From Chloroflexota bacterium (GTDB lineage: Bacteria > Chloroflexota > Anaerolineae > Fen-1058), in contig JACRBO010000612.1 of assembly GCA_016219235.1 (NCBI GenBank), forward strand, positions 1 to 21,575: DNA of 21,575 nucleotides, written 5' to 3'. How positions within the stretch are numbered: the first letter of the stretch is position 1; each line of letters opens with the position of its first letter. Both the position numbers and the translations under genes were made by a program. Under the pieces are notes generated by a model. That model made no database searches. It saw only the letters and a list, made by a program, of their open reading frames with translations, and was not told where the DNA came from. Shown piece after piece: positions 1-8,141 of this stretch.

Positions 1-1
1 G

Positions 2-7
2 ATTATA
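2..7 (-). promoter_or_regulatory. possible -10 box at the window edge
   Basis: Read on the minus strand this is a perfect TATAAT, which would fire leftwards into a gene outside the window. No good -35 hexamer lies 16-18 bases upstream, so this is weak support only. Confidence 0.2.
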
Positions 8-24
8 CCTGATTGATCGGGCGG

Positions 25-67
25 GTGCTACTGTGACGGGCGAATAAATTCGCGGCAACAATAGCAC
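25..67. repeat. nested inverted repeat
   Basis: An outer stem pairs bases 25-34 with 58-67 (GTGCTACTGT against ACAATAGCAC, one mismatch). An inner stem pairs GCGAAT (40-45) with ATTCGC (48-53). It looks like a dispersed intergenic palindrome rather than a terminator, because no T-run follows on either strand. No second copy is in this window. Confidence 0.45.
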
Positions 68-68
68 G

Positions 69-106
69 AAGTCGGCCTCCGCCGACTAGCCGACGGAGGT
101 CGGCTT
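69..106. terminator. strong hairpin downstream of the DUF2723 gene, possible bidirectional terminator
   Basis: Bases 69-85 pair with 90-106 around a CTAG loop: 17 positions with two G-T wobbles and two mismatches, equally good on either strand. It lies 57 bases past the stop of the minus-strand DUF2723 gene. Only the plus-strand side has a modest T-rich tail (TTTGTGT), so termination of the minus-strand transcript is uncertain. Two smaller hairpins sit between it and the gene: 122-135 (GCAGTT/AACTGC) and 138-152 (AATGC/GCATT). Confidence 0.4.
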
Positions 107-162
107 TGTGTAGTTGTAGATGCAGTTTCAACTGCCGAATGCAATTAGCATTGCCACACGAG

Positions 163-3100
163 TTAAGGAACAACAAATTCGCCGATGATGACCTTATCGT
201 CGCCAGGCCGTCCCGTCGCGTCGAGCACGCTCAAGCGGCGCAGTGTCGCCAGCAGATACCAACCCACCTCGACTTGATAGGTGCCGCGCGGCGCATCAGG
301 CGGCAAAGTCACTGCGTACGGATCGGCCACTACCTGCCCGGCGCTCCAACTCGATGTGGGTAGCGTACCTTGAATCGGCCACTGATCGACCTGCCCGTGC
401 ACTTTGCCGTCCGGCCCGACGAGATGGACAAAGGCCGTGTAGTTGTCGCTCCACGTTTTCAGGCTGCGCCACGTCAGATCGACCTTGATCGTTTCGCCCG
501 GTTGCAGTGTAGTTCGATCAACCTGACTCGTTGTCAACAAGACTTGATTATCAAAGTTACTCGCATTTCCGATGGCTTCACCGGCGACCCTCACGGCCCC
601 GATGGGGCAGTCTGTCGTCAACGGCGCGAGCCAGCCGCAGCGCGACGGCGCATCAAAACTCAAGCGCAACGTGTACACGCTGTTCGCTTCGGGCGCACCA
701 AACATCAAGCGCGATTCACCGGCCCGCACTAGCTGCGTCGTCGATAACACCGAAGCTGCATTATCCGCCCAAATCGACAGAACGGCCTTAGAATCCGGGC
801 CGGTGGCTGTGATGCGCAGGGCGGCTTCACTGGCAGGCGGCACGTCACCCAATGTACCCACCGACGTGATCACCCGCGCGCCGCTGACGATGCGCACTTC
901 GTGCGCCAGAATATCAGGTGCATGCGGCTCAACCCGAATCGGCCTGGCTATCAACCATTTCCGTCCGTTGACCGTGAGTGCTTCATCGTGAAACGGCACA
1001 AACAGGCCAACTGCCAGATCATACACGCCAGGCGGTACGAATGGTTCAATGTTGATTTCGTGGAAATCCGGCACGATTTCGCCCTGCATCCACGCACCTG
1101 TCGGGTAATAGCCGCCCACCGGATGCGCGCCCTGATCTTCCCACCAGACCTGACCCGCCGAATCGATCAGGCGCAAGCGCACATGATAGTTCGCACGTTC
1201 GGCAGACGTGGCTTGCCAGATCAAAGTGACACGCTGCGACTCGCTCAACTGCCCGGTCGCACCAATGAGTTTAATACGCTGATCAAAATCGGCGTTGAGC
1301 GTGCGATCCGTCACAGGCACAATCTTCAATGGTTCGCCGCTCACCTCGACCAGTGGGCCAAGCGACCGCATGCGATAGGGCAGATTCGGCAGGAAGCGCG
1401 CCAGATATACGGCCTGACCCGCGCTCAAGCGCTGATCTAGTTCTTGTCGATATTGCGCCTCGTCGCCCAACACCAGAATATCTAGATCAGGGCGCAGCCC
1501 TTCGGTCACTTGCAAGTAATACAATGGCGCGATCTTTTCGCTGTCGGCCAGAATCGCTGCATTGGCCGGAATCGGCAGCGACAGCACGTAACGCCCCCAC
1601 TCTTCCAGATCGGAGTCGCGTTCGTGTTGATCGACGACGGCGAAGTTGGTGGCAATGAGAGAGAGAGGCAACAAAAAGAGTAATGCGTAATGCGTACTAC
1701 GTGCTGCGTGATGCGTGGTGTGTGAGAGTGACGAGTAACGAGTGACGAGTAACTCGCTGATTCGTTGGTTCGCTGATTCGCTTGTTCGCCGATTCGCTTG
1801 TTCGCTGATTCGCTGATTCGTTGACTCGACCAGCTTCGCTAGCCAGTGGACGCCAAAGCCCAACCACACAGCCATGATCAAGAAGGCCGGAATGATGAAG
1901 ACGTTGACATCGGGCACGTTGTAGACGAGGCCGTAGAACCAGTAACCGGCAAAGGTGACGAAGGTAATCAACGCCACGCGCCACGCGCGCGTGATGAGCA
2001 CGAGCAAACCCACCGCGGCCAACACTGCACCAATGACGCCAAACTGATCGAGCGCGAGGCGGCTGATGATGCCCCAGCGCGTCGGATCAGTCCACAATGA
2101 TAGATTCAGTGCGCCGCCAAAGCGCTGGCCGAAAATCCAGCCCAGCCACTCCGCCATCGACATCGCCGCGCCGTTGTGCAAGCCCGGCCACCGCAGCGGA
2201 ATATACAGCCACGGCGTCAGGCCAAGCACAAATAACCCAATCGCCATCAACCACGATTTGAGTGGCAGTCCCCCACGGGCGTCATTGCGAGCCGCAGCAG
2301 CATCGCGGTGAAGCAATCTACTGCGGTGCCAGTACGTCAACGCCAGCGCAATCATAATCGGTGGAATCAAGATCACAGCCGTGAGGTGATGCGAGAGGGC
2401 GAGGCCAAAGGTGAGGGCGAGAAGGTAAATTGGTAAATTAGTAGATTGGGAAATTGGCGATCGGTAATCGGTTGACTGGTAACTGGTTGACCGATTACCA
2501 GTTGACTGATTACCGGTTGACCCATTACCGATCAACCGAATCAACATCGCCAGAATAATTGCCACAAAAAGCGCGTTGAGTGCGTACACCTCAATAACAA
2601 CCGCCTGGCTCCAGAACACGCTTGACGCGGCCAACGTCAGCGCCGCGAGGGCCGCCGCCAGCCGATCGATGGTAAGGCGGACGATGAGGTGATAGATTAG
2701 CATCACCGCACCTGTTGCTGCTACCGCCGAAAGTAAGTTCACACGAAACGCCATCGAGCCAAAGGGCAGCAGCGAGAAGAATTTGCCGATCAGGATGAAC
2801 AACGGATAGCCCGTCGGATGCGCGATGCCCAACTGTGGCATTACGACTTGAAATTCAAACGAATCGGCGCGGCCCACGCGTGTGCCCAAAGTCAACAGAT
2901 ACACCGCCAAGACGCTGGCCGCCAGGGCCAGATCAAACCATCGGGGTTTGTAGGTCAAGAGGACCGCTTGCCCTACCAGTTCGAGCGATCCAATCAATAA
3001 CACCAGTGCCCAACGCAGATCGACTTCGGGCCGGAAGATATAGACGAATAGGAGAAGCAGCGGAATGAGCGTGATGCGTGGTGCGTGACGAGTGACGAGT

Positions 3101-3261
3101 GACGAGTAATGAGTAACGAGTAAACAGACGACACTCAGGGCGATAACGCCGGGCCAGTCGCCGAGGAAAGACAACCGCAGCGGATCGCGTTCGTAGAAAA
3201 ATCGCGCGAGGAAGGTGCCCAACGCGATCGACGGCAGGTAGGACGTGAAGGCGCGGCGCAC
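163..3261 (-). CDS. DUF2723 membrane glycosyltransferase-like protein with C-terminal beta-sandwich domains
   Basis: Large multi-pass membrane protein of about 1032 residues. The N-terminal half has many hydrophobic segments and the DUF2723 signature around residues 130-155 (GRADSFEF, then AHPTGYPLF). This family is related to TMEM260-type protein O-mannosyltransferases, so transfer of sugar from a lipid-linked donor at the outer face is the likely but unproven role. The C-terminal third looks extracytoplasmic. It holds two similar beta-rich modules (about 661-778 and 903-1032), each with a W-x-x-G-E/Q-x-V motif followed by a PPG/PRG-x-Y motif. The frame stays open up to 3318, inside mrdA. 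I prefer the GTG at 3261, two bases after the mrdA stop, although no clear Shine-Dalgarno precedes it. The gene is last in the mreBCD-mrdA run. It carries four in-frame insertions of dispersed repeats (1682-1828, 2284-2317, 2423-2537, 3069-3124), all in apparent loops. Confidence 0.8.
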   Translation of the reverse strand: MRRAFTSYLPSIALGTFLARFFYERDPLRLSFLGDWPGVIALSVVCLLVTHYSSLVTRHAPRITLIPLLLLFVYIFRPEVDLRWALVLLIGSLELVGQAVLLTYKPRWFDLALAASVLAVYLLTLGTRVGRADSFEFQVVMPQLGIAHPTGYPLFILIGKFFSLLPFGSMAFRVNLLSAVAATGAVMLIYHLIVRLTIDRLAAALAALTLAASSVFWSQAVVIEVYALNALFVAIILAMLIRLIGNGSTGNQSTGNRSTSYQSTDYRSPISQSTNLPIYLLALTFGLALSHHLTAVILIPPIMIALALTYWHRSRLLHRDAAAARNDARGGLPLKSWLMAIGLFVLGLTPWLYIPLRWPGLHNGAAMSMAEWLGWIFGQRFGGALNLSLWTDPTRWGIISRLALDQFGVIGAVLAAVGLLVLITRAWRVALITFVTFAGYWFYGLVYNVPDVNVFIIPAFLIMAVWLGFGVHWLAKLVESTNQRISEQANRRTSESANQRISELLVTRYSSLSHTTHHAARSTHYALLFLLPLSLIATNFAVVDQHERDSDLEEWGRYVLSLPIPANAAILADSEKIAPLYYLQVTEGLRPDLDILVLGDEAQYRQELDQRLSAGQAVYLARFLPNLPYRMRSLGPLVEVSGEPLKIVPVTDRTLNADFDQRIKLIGATGQLSESQRVTLIWQATSAERANYHVRLRLIDSAGQVWWEDQGAHPVGGYYPTGAWMQGEIVPDFHEINIEPFVPPGVYDLAVGLFVPFHDEALTVNGRKWLIARPIRVEPHAPDILAHEVRIVSGARVITSVGTLGDVPPASEAALRITATGPDSKAVLSIWADNAASVLSTTQLVRAGESRLMFGAPEANSVYTLRLSFDAPSRCGWLAPLTTDCPIGAVRVAGEAIGNASNFDNQVLLTTSQVDRTTLQPGETIKVDLTWRSLKTWSDNYTAFVHLVGPDGKVHGQVDQWPIQGTLPTSSWSAGQVVADPYAVTLPPDAPRGTYQVEVGWYLLATLRRLSVLDATGRPGDDKVIIGEFVVP
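1682..1828. repeat. composite heptad/octad array inside the DUF2723 gene
   Basis: Three blocks follow each other. Six heptads of the AATGCGT type fill 1682-1723, four alternating GAGTGAC/GAGTAAC heptads fill 1726-1753, and nine octads of the TTCGCTGA type fill 1753-1824 in perfect phase. On the coding (minus) strand they are read in frame as a hydrophilic stretch with cycles like ANQRISES and LVTRYSS, just before the last membrane segment. All blocks lie in the orientation that has no stop codon on the coding strand. Confidence 0.9.
2284..2317. repeat. dispersed palindrome of the CATTGCGAG...GAAGCAATC type inside the DUF2723 gene
   Basis: ATTGC (2284-2288) pairs with GCAAT (2313-2317), and CCGC (2292-2295) with GCGG (2305-2308). 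The outline matches a palindromic repeat I recall from intergenic regions of many bacterial genomes. Here it is translated in frame (HRDAAAARNDARGG) in the loop between two membrane segments of the DUF2723 protein. Confidence 0.55.
2423..2537. repeat. GGTAAT/ATTACC array inside the DUF2723 gene
   Basis: Degenerate 7- and 8-base units often combine into 15-base units, which keep the reading frame. The coding strand reads as five-residue steps of the form GNQST, GNRST, SYQST, then NLPIYLL at a membrane-helix start. It contains an inverted pair, GGTAATCGGT (2463-2472) with ACCGATTACC (2490-2499). The same unit family occupies the intergenic arrays at 7971, 16296 and 19701. Confidence 0.85.
3069..3124. 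repeat. eight-heptad array inside the DUF2723 gene
   Basis: Eight units in unbroken 7-base phase pass gradually from GCGTGAT and GCGTGGT through GCGTGAC to GAGTGAC, GAGTAAT and GAGTAAC. This shows that the TGCGT and GAGTGAC families are one series. The coding strand reads VTHYSSLVTRHAPRIT between two hydrophobic segments and is free of stops. Confidence 0.9.
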
Positions 3262-3263
3262 GG

Positions 3264-5357
3264 TTAAGGTAGCTGTCCAGTGAGTGTGGCAGGCGGCGTT
3301 TGTTGCTGCTCGTACCAATATTGGAGAATCCTCTGCGCGACGGGCAGCGCGGCCGCCGAGCCTTCACCGCCGTTGTAAATGAATACGACCACCGCAATTT
3401 GTGGATTGTCCAGCGGCGCATAAGCGGCAAACCATGCGTGCGTGGGGATACGTCCCGGATACAAACAGTCGCCGTTCTTCTGCGCCATATCGTCGCAGTA
3501 TTCAGCCGTGCCCGTCTTGCCCGCCACACGCAGGCCCGGCACCTGGGCCGCCACGCCCGTGCCGGTCTCCACATTCACGACCGCGTCCAAGCCTTGTCGC
3601 ACCACCTGTAAATTCGCAAAATCGATGGGGACCTTCCGCAGCGCCCGCGGTGTGAAGCGCTTGACCACATTGCCATCGGCATCCGTGATCTGCTTGACCA
3701 TCTGCGGTGTCATCAGCACGCCGTCGTTGGCGATGGCCGCATATGAATTAAGGACTTGCAGCGGCGTCGTGGTCAGATACCCCTGCCCGATCGACATATT
3801 GTACGTGTCGCCCAACGTCCAACTCTCGGTCGTGAACAGCCGCTTCCAGGTCGGATCGGGCACAAAGCCCGACGATTCGCCGATTAGATCGATGCCGGTC
3901 GCCGTGCCAAAGCCAAATGCCTCGGTGTACTTCTTCAGCCGATCGATCCCCAGCCCGTCAAATTCCGTCTGGCCGTCGATGTTATACGGATACCCCCCGC
4001 CGACTTTGTAGAAGAATACGTTAGTCGAATGCTGCAGGGCCTCCACCACATTTTGCGGGCCAAAGCCAGCGCGATACCAGCCGTAGAAGCGTTGGGCCAG
4101 CGCCAGATTATCGGGCGCGAATTGATTCGGCACGACAATCACGCCCGGATCGTTGATGATCGTCTGCGGCGTGATGACGCCTTCTTGCAGCGCAGCGGCT
4201 GCGGGCACGATCTTGAACGTCGAGCCGGGCGGAAACGCGCTCTGGAAGGCGTGATTGAGCTGCGGCAAGTACGGATCGTTGGCAATCGCGTCCAGGTCGG
4301 CTTGCTTAATCACTGGCTGGGAAAACAGGTTGTTATCGTAACTGGGCAGGCTGACCATCGCCAGCACTTCGCCTGTTTTGGGATTCACCGCAATGGCTGC
4401 GCCGCGCCCGGTCACAGTGCGATTGGCCGTCGTGTTGAGCAGATCGATCTCGTCTTGCAGGGCTTGATAGGCAAAGTTTTGCAGGTCAAAATCGATCGTC
4501 AAGTAGACGTTATTGCCCGCCACCGCCGGCACGACATCGCCCACCACGCGCACTTCACGCCCCACCACGTCTTCTTCGATGTACCGCTGCCCCTTCTGGC
4601 CGCGCAGCACATCTTCCAGTTGGCCTTCCACGCCCACCGCGCCGATGCGATCGCTGTCGGCGTTGTATTGATCTTCCGGCAGCGCGTCTTCGGGCGAGAT
4701 GCGGCGCATGAAGCCCAGAATACCGGAGGTCACCGTGCCCGACACATACTCGCGGGCCGTGGCGGCATTGACTTTGACGCCCGGCAAACGGTAACTTTCC
4801 TCAGCGATTCTCAAAGCCAATGTACGCGTGATGCCCTGCTTGATGGTGACGGGCGCGTACGGCAAAATGCCGCGCACATCGTCCACGATATTCTTGATGC
4901 CCTTATCGCGCGCATCGATGCGCTCGGCCATCCGATCGTACAGGAATTGCATCCCGTCGACCACACTGACCGCGCCGCGCCCCATCGGCAGCACCACGTT
5001 TTTTGCCACCAACGGTGATTCCGCCGGCATGCCTAACAGCGCTGCCAGCCGCTCAAACACCCGGCGCTCTTCCTGCTCGTCATCGGGCAAATAGGCCGGA
5101 ACAATCTGCACCTGAAAATTCGGCGCGTTACGCACCATCGGTTCGCCGGTGCGATCGTAGATGATGCCGCGCGGCGCAGCCACCGACTCCAAGCGCAGGC
5201 GATTGCTATCGGCGCGCGCACGATACTCGTCGCCGCGCACGATCTGCACATCCCACAGGCGCAACACAAACACGCCCAGCATCGCCAACCCCAGCAGCAA
5301 CAGCGCGGCGATGCGGGGATTATAAAAACGTCGATTGAGGGTCGGATCAGTGGTCAT
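3264..5357 (-). CDS. mrdA: penicillin-binding protein 2, class B transpeptidase
   Basis: Peptidoglycan DD-transpeptidase of the elongasome, 697 residues, close to the usual size. One membrane anchor lies at about residues 15-37. The dimerisation region begins around RGIIYDRTGEP (63-73). The catalytic motifs are all present: S379-T-F-K382 (acyl-enzyme serine and lysine), S444-T-N446, and K614-T-G616. The start ATG overlaps the mreD stop in an ATGA arrangement, so translation is probably coupled. The downstream DUF2723 gene starts two bases after its stop. Family knowledge: PBP2 works with RodA and MreBCD in lateral wall synthesis; rodA is not in this window. A PBP3/FtsI role is unlikely given the mre neighbours. 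Confidence 0.95.
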   Translation of the reverse strand: MTTDPTLNRRFYNPRIAALLLLGLAMLGVFVLRLWDVQIVRGDEYRARADSNRLRLESVAAPRGIIYDRTGEPMVRNAPNFQVQIVPAYLPDDEQEERRVFERLAALLGMPAESPLVAKNVVLPMGRGAVSVVDGMQFLYDRMAERIDARDKGIKNIVDDVRGILPYAPVTIKQGITRTLALRIAEESYRLPGVKVNAATAREYVSGTVTSGILGFMRRISPEDALPEDQYNADSDRIGAVGVEGQLEDVLRGQKGQRYIEEDVVGREVRVVGDVVPAVAGNNVYLTIDFDLQNFAYQALQDEIDLLNTTANRTVTGRGAAIAVNPKTGEVLAMVSLPSYDNNLFSQPVIKQADLDAIANDPYLPQLNHAFQSAFPPGSTFKIVPAAAALQEGVITPQTIINDPGVIVVPNQFAPDNLALAQRFYGWYRAGFGPQNVVEALQHSTNVFFYKVGGGYPYNIDGQTEFDGLGIDRLKKYTEAFGFGTATGIDLIGESSGFVPDPTWKRLFTTESWTLGDTYNMSIGQGYLTTTPLQVLNSYAAIANDGVLMTPQMVKQITDADGNVVKRFTPRALRKVPIDFANLQVVRQGLDAVVNVETGTGVAAQVPGLRVAGKTGTAEYCDDMAQKNGDCLYPGRIPTHAWFAAYAPLDNPQIAVVVFIYNGGEGSAAALPVAQRILQYWYEQQQTPPATLTGQLP

Positions 5358-5857
5358 TCCCAGGTCACACCCGGCGCCGTCACGCGCCGGTGAATGGCAA
5401 TCATGACGCGGAACAAAAACGGACTAAGGATCATGTTGATGACAGCCGAAGGCAGCACAACTTGAAACACCGCCTCGCTCGGATCAATTGCCCGACCAAA
5501 CACTTGTAACACGATTAAGTATACGCCGTGAAAGGCAAATGTGCCCAGAAACGAGGAAATAAGGGGCAACGCCACTTGATCGCGCGCCAGGCCGCCGCCC
5601 ACCCGATCGGCCACGGCGGCCGCCGCGAGCAGTCCCAGGATCGACGCGCCGAACGGCCCGCCGCTGATCAAATCCACCAGCAACCCGCCGATGAACGCCC
5701 ACGTGTACCCTTCGCCGCGCGTCTGCACCAACTGCCACGTCACCACACTCAACAGCATCAGATCAGCGTAACCTGAGCCAACGCGAATCTGCGGCGCGGC
5801 CGTACCCTGAAAAATGGCGACGAGTGTCAGAAACGGGATGGTGAAATAAAGGTTCAT
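5354..5857 (-). CDS. mreD: rod shape-determining protein MreD
   Basis: Small integral membrane protein (167 residues) with several hydrophobic helices and the family signature GGLLVDLISGGPFGAS near residues 57-72. MreD is a membrane partner of MreC, PBP2 and RodA in the elongasome. The frame is open to 5905, but those extra 16 residues (SLVTRHSS...) are translated from a GAGTGAC repeat array, so I start at the ATG at 5857, where the MreD-like sequence begins. No clear Shine-Dalgarno is visible before that ATG. The stop overlaps the mrdA start by four bases. It is separated from mreC only by the array at 5871-5925. Confidence 0.92.
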   Translation of the reverse strand: MNLYFTIPFLTLVAIFQGTAAPQIRVGSGYADLMLLSVVTWQLVQTRGEGYTWAFIGGLLVDLISGGPFGASILGLLAAAAVADRVGGGLARDQVALPLISSFLGTFAFHGVYLIVLQVFGRAIDPSEAVFQVVLPSAVINMILSPFLFRVMIAIHRRVTAPGVTWE

Positions 5858-5870
5858 GAGCGTGGTAATT

Positions 5871-5925
5871 GACGAGTGACGAGTGACGAGTGATTGGCTA
5901 CTCACTCGTCACTCATTACTCATCA
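5871..5925. repeat. inverted GAGTGAC heptad array between mreC and mreD
   Basis: A perfect 13-bp stem pairs 5881-5893 (GAGTGACGAGTGA) with 5902-5914 around an eight-base loop, extending with mismatches to 5871-5924. In the direction of transcription (minus) the units first read TGATGAG, TAATGAG, TGACGAG, each beginning with a stop codon. The first of these is the mreC stop itself. After the loop they read TCACTCG, without stops, towards mreD. There is no T-run, so it is more likely an mRNA-processing or stability hairpin than a terminator. Confidence 0.85.
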
Positions 5926-6792
5926 CGGTGTCGGCGTGGATGTCGGCGTCGGCGTGGGAGCCAGATCGTCGGCAGGTTCGATCGGGTCGAAATTCGTGAT
6001 CACCAGCAGCACCGTCAGTCGATCGTAGTCAGCCGCCGGGCGCAGGCGGGCCGATTGAAACAGATCGACATCGCGTTTCTCAATGCCGATAACCTGCCCC
6101 ACCACCAGACCCCGCGGCAAGTTGCCGCCCAGGCCGCTCGTCAGCACCACGTCATTCTCGGCCAATTCGGCGTCTAACGGGATATACTGCATCAACAAGG
6201 AACCGTCGGCTTGACCCCCGGCCAGCCCGGTGACGCCGGCGCTCTGCAAACGCACGTTCACCGCGCTCGACACGTCGTTAAGCAGCTGCACCTTGCATGA
6301 TCGCAGCCCCACCTGATCGACGCGCCCCACCAGCACCGAACCGGCCGTGACCACCGGCATGCCCGGCCGCACGCCTTCAGTCGATCCGGCGTTGAGTGTG
6401 ATGAACTTCAAATACGGGCTGGGATCGCGGCCGATGATGGCGGCTGTCTGGTACTGATACTGGGGGTTTTCCTGCGTAAAATTGAGCAGCTGCCGCAAGA
6501 CGTTATTCTCGCCCTGCAGGCCGCGCAAACCGGCAATCTGCGTCAACAGGTCTTGATTGGCCTTCTCTAACTCGGCATTTCGGTCGCGCAGTTCGCGCAA
6601 GTCGCGCACGGCCCCGAACAGATCGCCGATGCCGCTGAACAGGCCGGACACCGCGCGCTGGATCGGACCGAGTACGGCCTGCACCACGCTCTCCACCGGT
6701 TGCAGCTGGCCGCTCTCTTGCAGCACCAGCAGGCCGATGGCAATGAGGGCGAAGACCAACAACAAACCGGTTCGGGAACGACCGCGATTCAT
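5923..6792 (-). CDS. mreC: rod shape-determining protein MreC
   Basis: Bitopic elongasome protein, 289 residues. A short cytoplasmic N-terminus is followed by one membrane helix (about 9-25), a coiled coil (about 60-105, rich in ELEKANQDLL-type heptads) and the beta-rich MreC domain (about 115-270), with NAGSTEGVRPGMPVV and LTSGLGGNLPRGLVVG typical of the family. The C-terminus is a low-complexity PTPTPTSTPTP tail, a linker type common in Chloroflexota exported proteins; it is encoded by a GTCGGCGT-type microsatellite. The gene starts 13 bases after mreB with no clear Shine-Dalgarno. Its TGA stop is the first triplet of the heptad array that follows. MreC scaffolds PBP2 activation. Confidence 0.94.
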   Translation of the reverse strand: MNRGRSRTGLLLVFALIAIGLLVLQESGQLQPVESVVQAVLGPIQRAVSGLFSGIGDLFGAVRDLRELRDRNAELEKANQDLLTQIAGLRGLQGENNVLRQLLNFTQENPQYQYQTAAIIGRDPSPYLKFITLNAGSTEGVRPGMPVVTAGSVLVGRVDQVGLRSCKVQLLNDVSSAVNVRLQSAGVTGLAGGQADGSLLMQYIPLDAELAENDVVLTSGLGGNLPRGLVVGQVIGIEKRDVDLFQSARLRPAADYDRLTVLLVITNFDPIEPADDLAPTPTPTSTPTP

Positions 6793-6805
6793 ACTACGGG
6801 GCTAG

Positions 6806-7891
6806 CTAGGCGCTCGCCGGGCTGGAGATGCGGCGACGGCTGCGATCGATGCTCATCAAGATCGAGCGCAAAGTATCGAGGTTTTCCAACAGTTGGCCCG
6901 CACCCACGGCCACCGCCGTCAGCGGATCGGGTGCGACCCACACGCGCACTTTCACTTCTTCGCTCAGGCGCTGCGCCAGGCCCTGCAATAACGCGCCACC
7001 ACCGGCCAGCGCGATGCCCTGCTCCATCAAGTCGGCTACCACTTCCGGCGGGGTTTCATCCAGCGCGGCCTTAACCAGATCGACGATGAGGCTGACCGAA
7101 CCGGCCAGCGCCTCGCGGACTTCGATACTCGACACGTCTACCGACTCCGGCAAACCCGTGATCACGCTGCGGCCGCGCAGGGTCATGATCTTTTCTTCCG
7201 GCAGCGGATACGCCGAACCAATCGCAATCTTCACGCGCTCAGCCATGCGTTCGCCAATCAACAGATTGTACTTCTGGCGGACGTACAGCATGATGTCTTC
7301 ATCGAGTTCGTCACCGGCCACCCGGATCGATTTGCTCAACACCACGCCGCCCAGCGAGAACACAGCCACTTCCGTGGTGCCGCCGCCGATGTCGATGACC
7401 ATACTCCCGCGTGCTTCCATGATGGGCAAACCCGCGCCAATTGCCGCGGCCACCGGTTCCTCGATCGGGTACGCCTCGCGCGCGCCCGCCGACATACACG
7501 CATCGTACACGGCGCGGCGCTCCACTTCCGTCACGCCGCTCGGAATACCCACCACCACGCGCGGGCGCGGCGTCAACAGCGGAAACATCTGGCTGTGCGC
7601 CTTGCGGATGAAGTAGTCCAGCATCGCTTCGGTAATCTCAAAGTCGCTGATCACGCCGTCACGCAGCGGGCGAATCGCCACGATGTTGCCCGGTGTGCGG
7701 CCCACCATCTCGCGCGCTTCTGCGCCGATCGCCAGTGGGCGCTTGGTGCGCTTGTCAATGGCGACCCAGGACGGCTCGTTGAGCACGATCCCTTTGCCGC
7801 GCACGTTCACCAGCGTATTAGCCGTCCCCAGATCGATTCCCAGGTCCAGCGAAAACAGGCCAAATAAGGCGTTAAACGGATTAAAAGCCAT
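6806..7891 (-). CDS. mreB: rod shape-determining actin homologue MreB
   Basis: Bacterial actin that forms membrane-associated filaments guiding wall elongation; 361 residues, slightly longer than the E. coli protein. The phosphate-1 loop is LGIDLGTANT (about 17-26), the phosphate-2 loop VIDIGGGTTE (165-174), and the adenosine motif ALAGGGALLQGL lies near 295. The N-terminal FNALFGLFS stretch could be an amphipathic membrane anchor. GAGGAG (7900-7895) lies three bases before the ATG, a short spacing. A TATAAT box with an extended TG element (7921-7929) is the probable operon promoter. It is first in the mreBCD-mrdA cluster. Confidence 0.96.
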   Translation of the reverse strand: MAFNPFNALFGLFSLDLGIDLGTANTLVNVRGKGIVLNEPSWVAIDKRTKRPLAIGAEAREMVGRTPGNIVAIRPLRDGVISDFEITEAMLDYFIRKAHSQMFPLLTPRPRVVVGIPSGVTEVERRAVYDACMSAGAREAYPIEEPVAAAIGAGLPIMEARGSMVIDIGGGTTEVAVFSLGGVVLSKSIRVAGDELDEDIMLYVRQKYNLLIGERMAERVKIAIGSAYPLPEEKIMTLRGRSVITGLPESVDVSSIEVREALAGSVSLIVDLVKAALDETPPEVVADLMEQGIALAGGGALLQGLAQRLSEEVKVRVWVAPDPLTAVAVGAGQLLENLDTLRSILMSIDRSRRRISSPASA

Positions 7892-7920
7892 AATCTCCTC
7901 GGTGAACCTATCAAGTCGAG

Positions 7921-7929
7921 ATTATACCA
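7921..7929 (-). promoter_or_regulatory. extended -10 promoter of the mre operon
   Basis: On the minus strand the sequence reads TGGTATAAT: a perfect TATAAT preceded by TG one base upstream, the sigma-70-type extended -10. The predicted transcript start lies about 23 bases before the mreB ATG. No good -35 hexamer is seen at 17 bases, which an extended -10 tolerates. Confidence 0.65.
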
Positions 7930-7970
7930 TAAGCCGATCGGTTATCGGCGGCTCCACGGGGCAGCACGGT

Positions 7971-8141
7971 CAATCGGTAATCGGTCGATCGGTAACGGGT
8001 CGATCGGTAACGGGTCGATCGGTAACGGGTAATTGGTCAAGTGGTAACGGGTCGATCGGGTGGCCGGGTGACCAGTCACTAATTGACCGATCACCAGTCA
8101 CCCAATCTACCAATCTACCACTTTACCAATTTACCAATCAA
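7971..8141. repeat. large inverted array between the mre operon and the hydrolase
   Basis: The left half is G/T-rich and contains three perfect copies of a 15-base unit (7983-7997, 7998-8012, 8013-8027; unit GGTCGATCGGTAACG) plus relatives. The right half is C/A-rich (ACCAATC, CTACCAAT, TTTACCAAT units). The two halves are roughly reverse-complementary. The right edge supplies the -35 box of the hydrolase promoter. No gene is seen in 7892-8181. Confidence 0.9.

Noticed and set aside
1681..1830. Frameshift or assembly error at the intragenic array
   Set aside because: The frame is continuous on both sides, membrane segments resume in frame, and several different intact unit families are present; a collapse in copy number cannot be excluded.
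4029..5018. 329-residue plus-strand open frame opposite mrdA
   Set aside because: Lies wholly inside a gene with all PBP motifs; no start signal or family match.
7971..8141. CRISPR array
   Set aside because: Repeat units are 7-15 bases with no unique spacers and no cas genes nearby.
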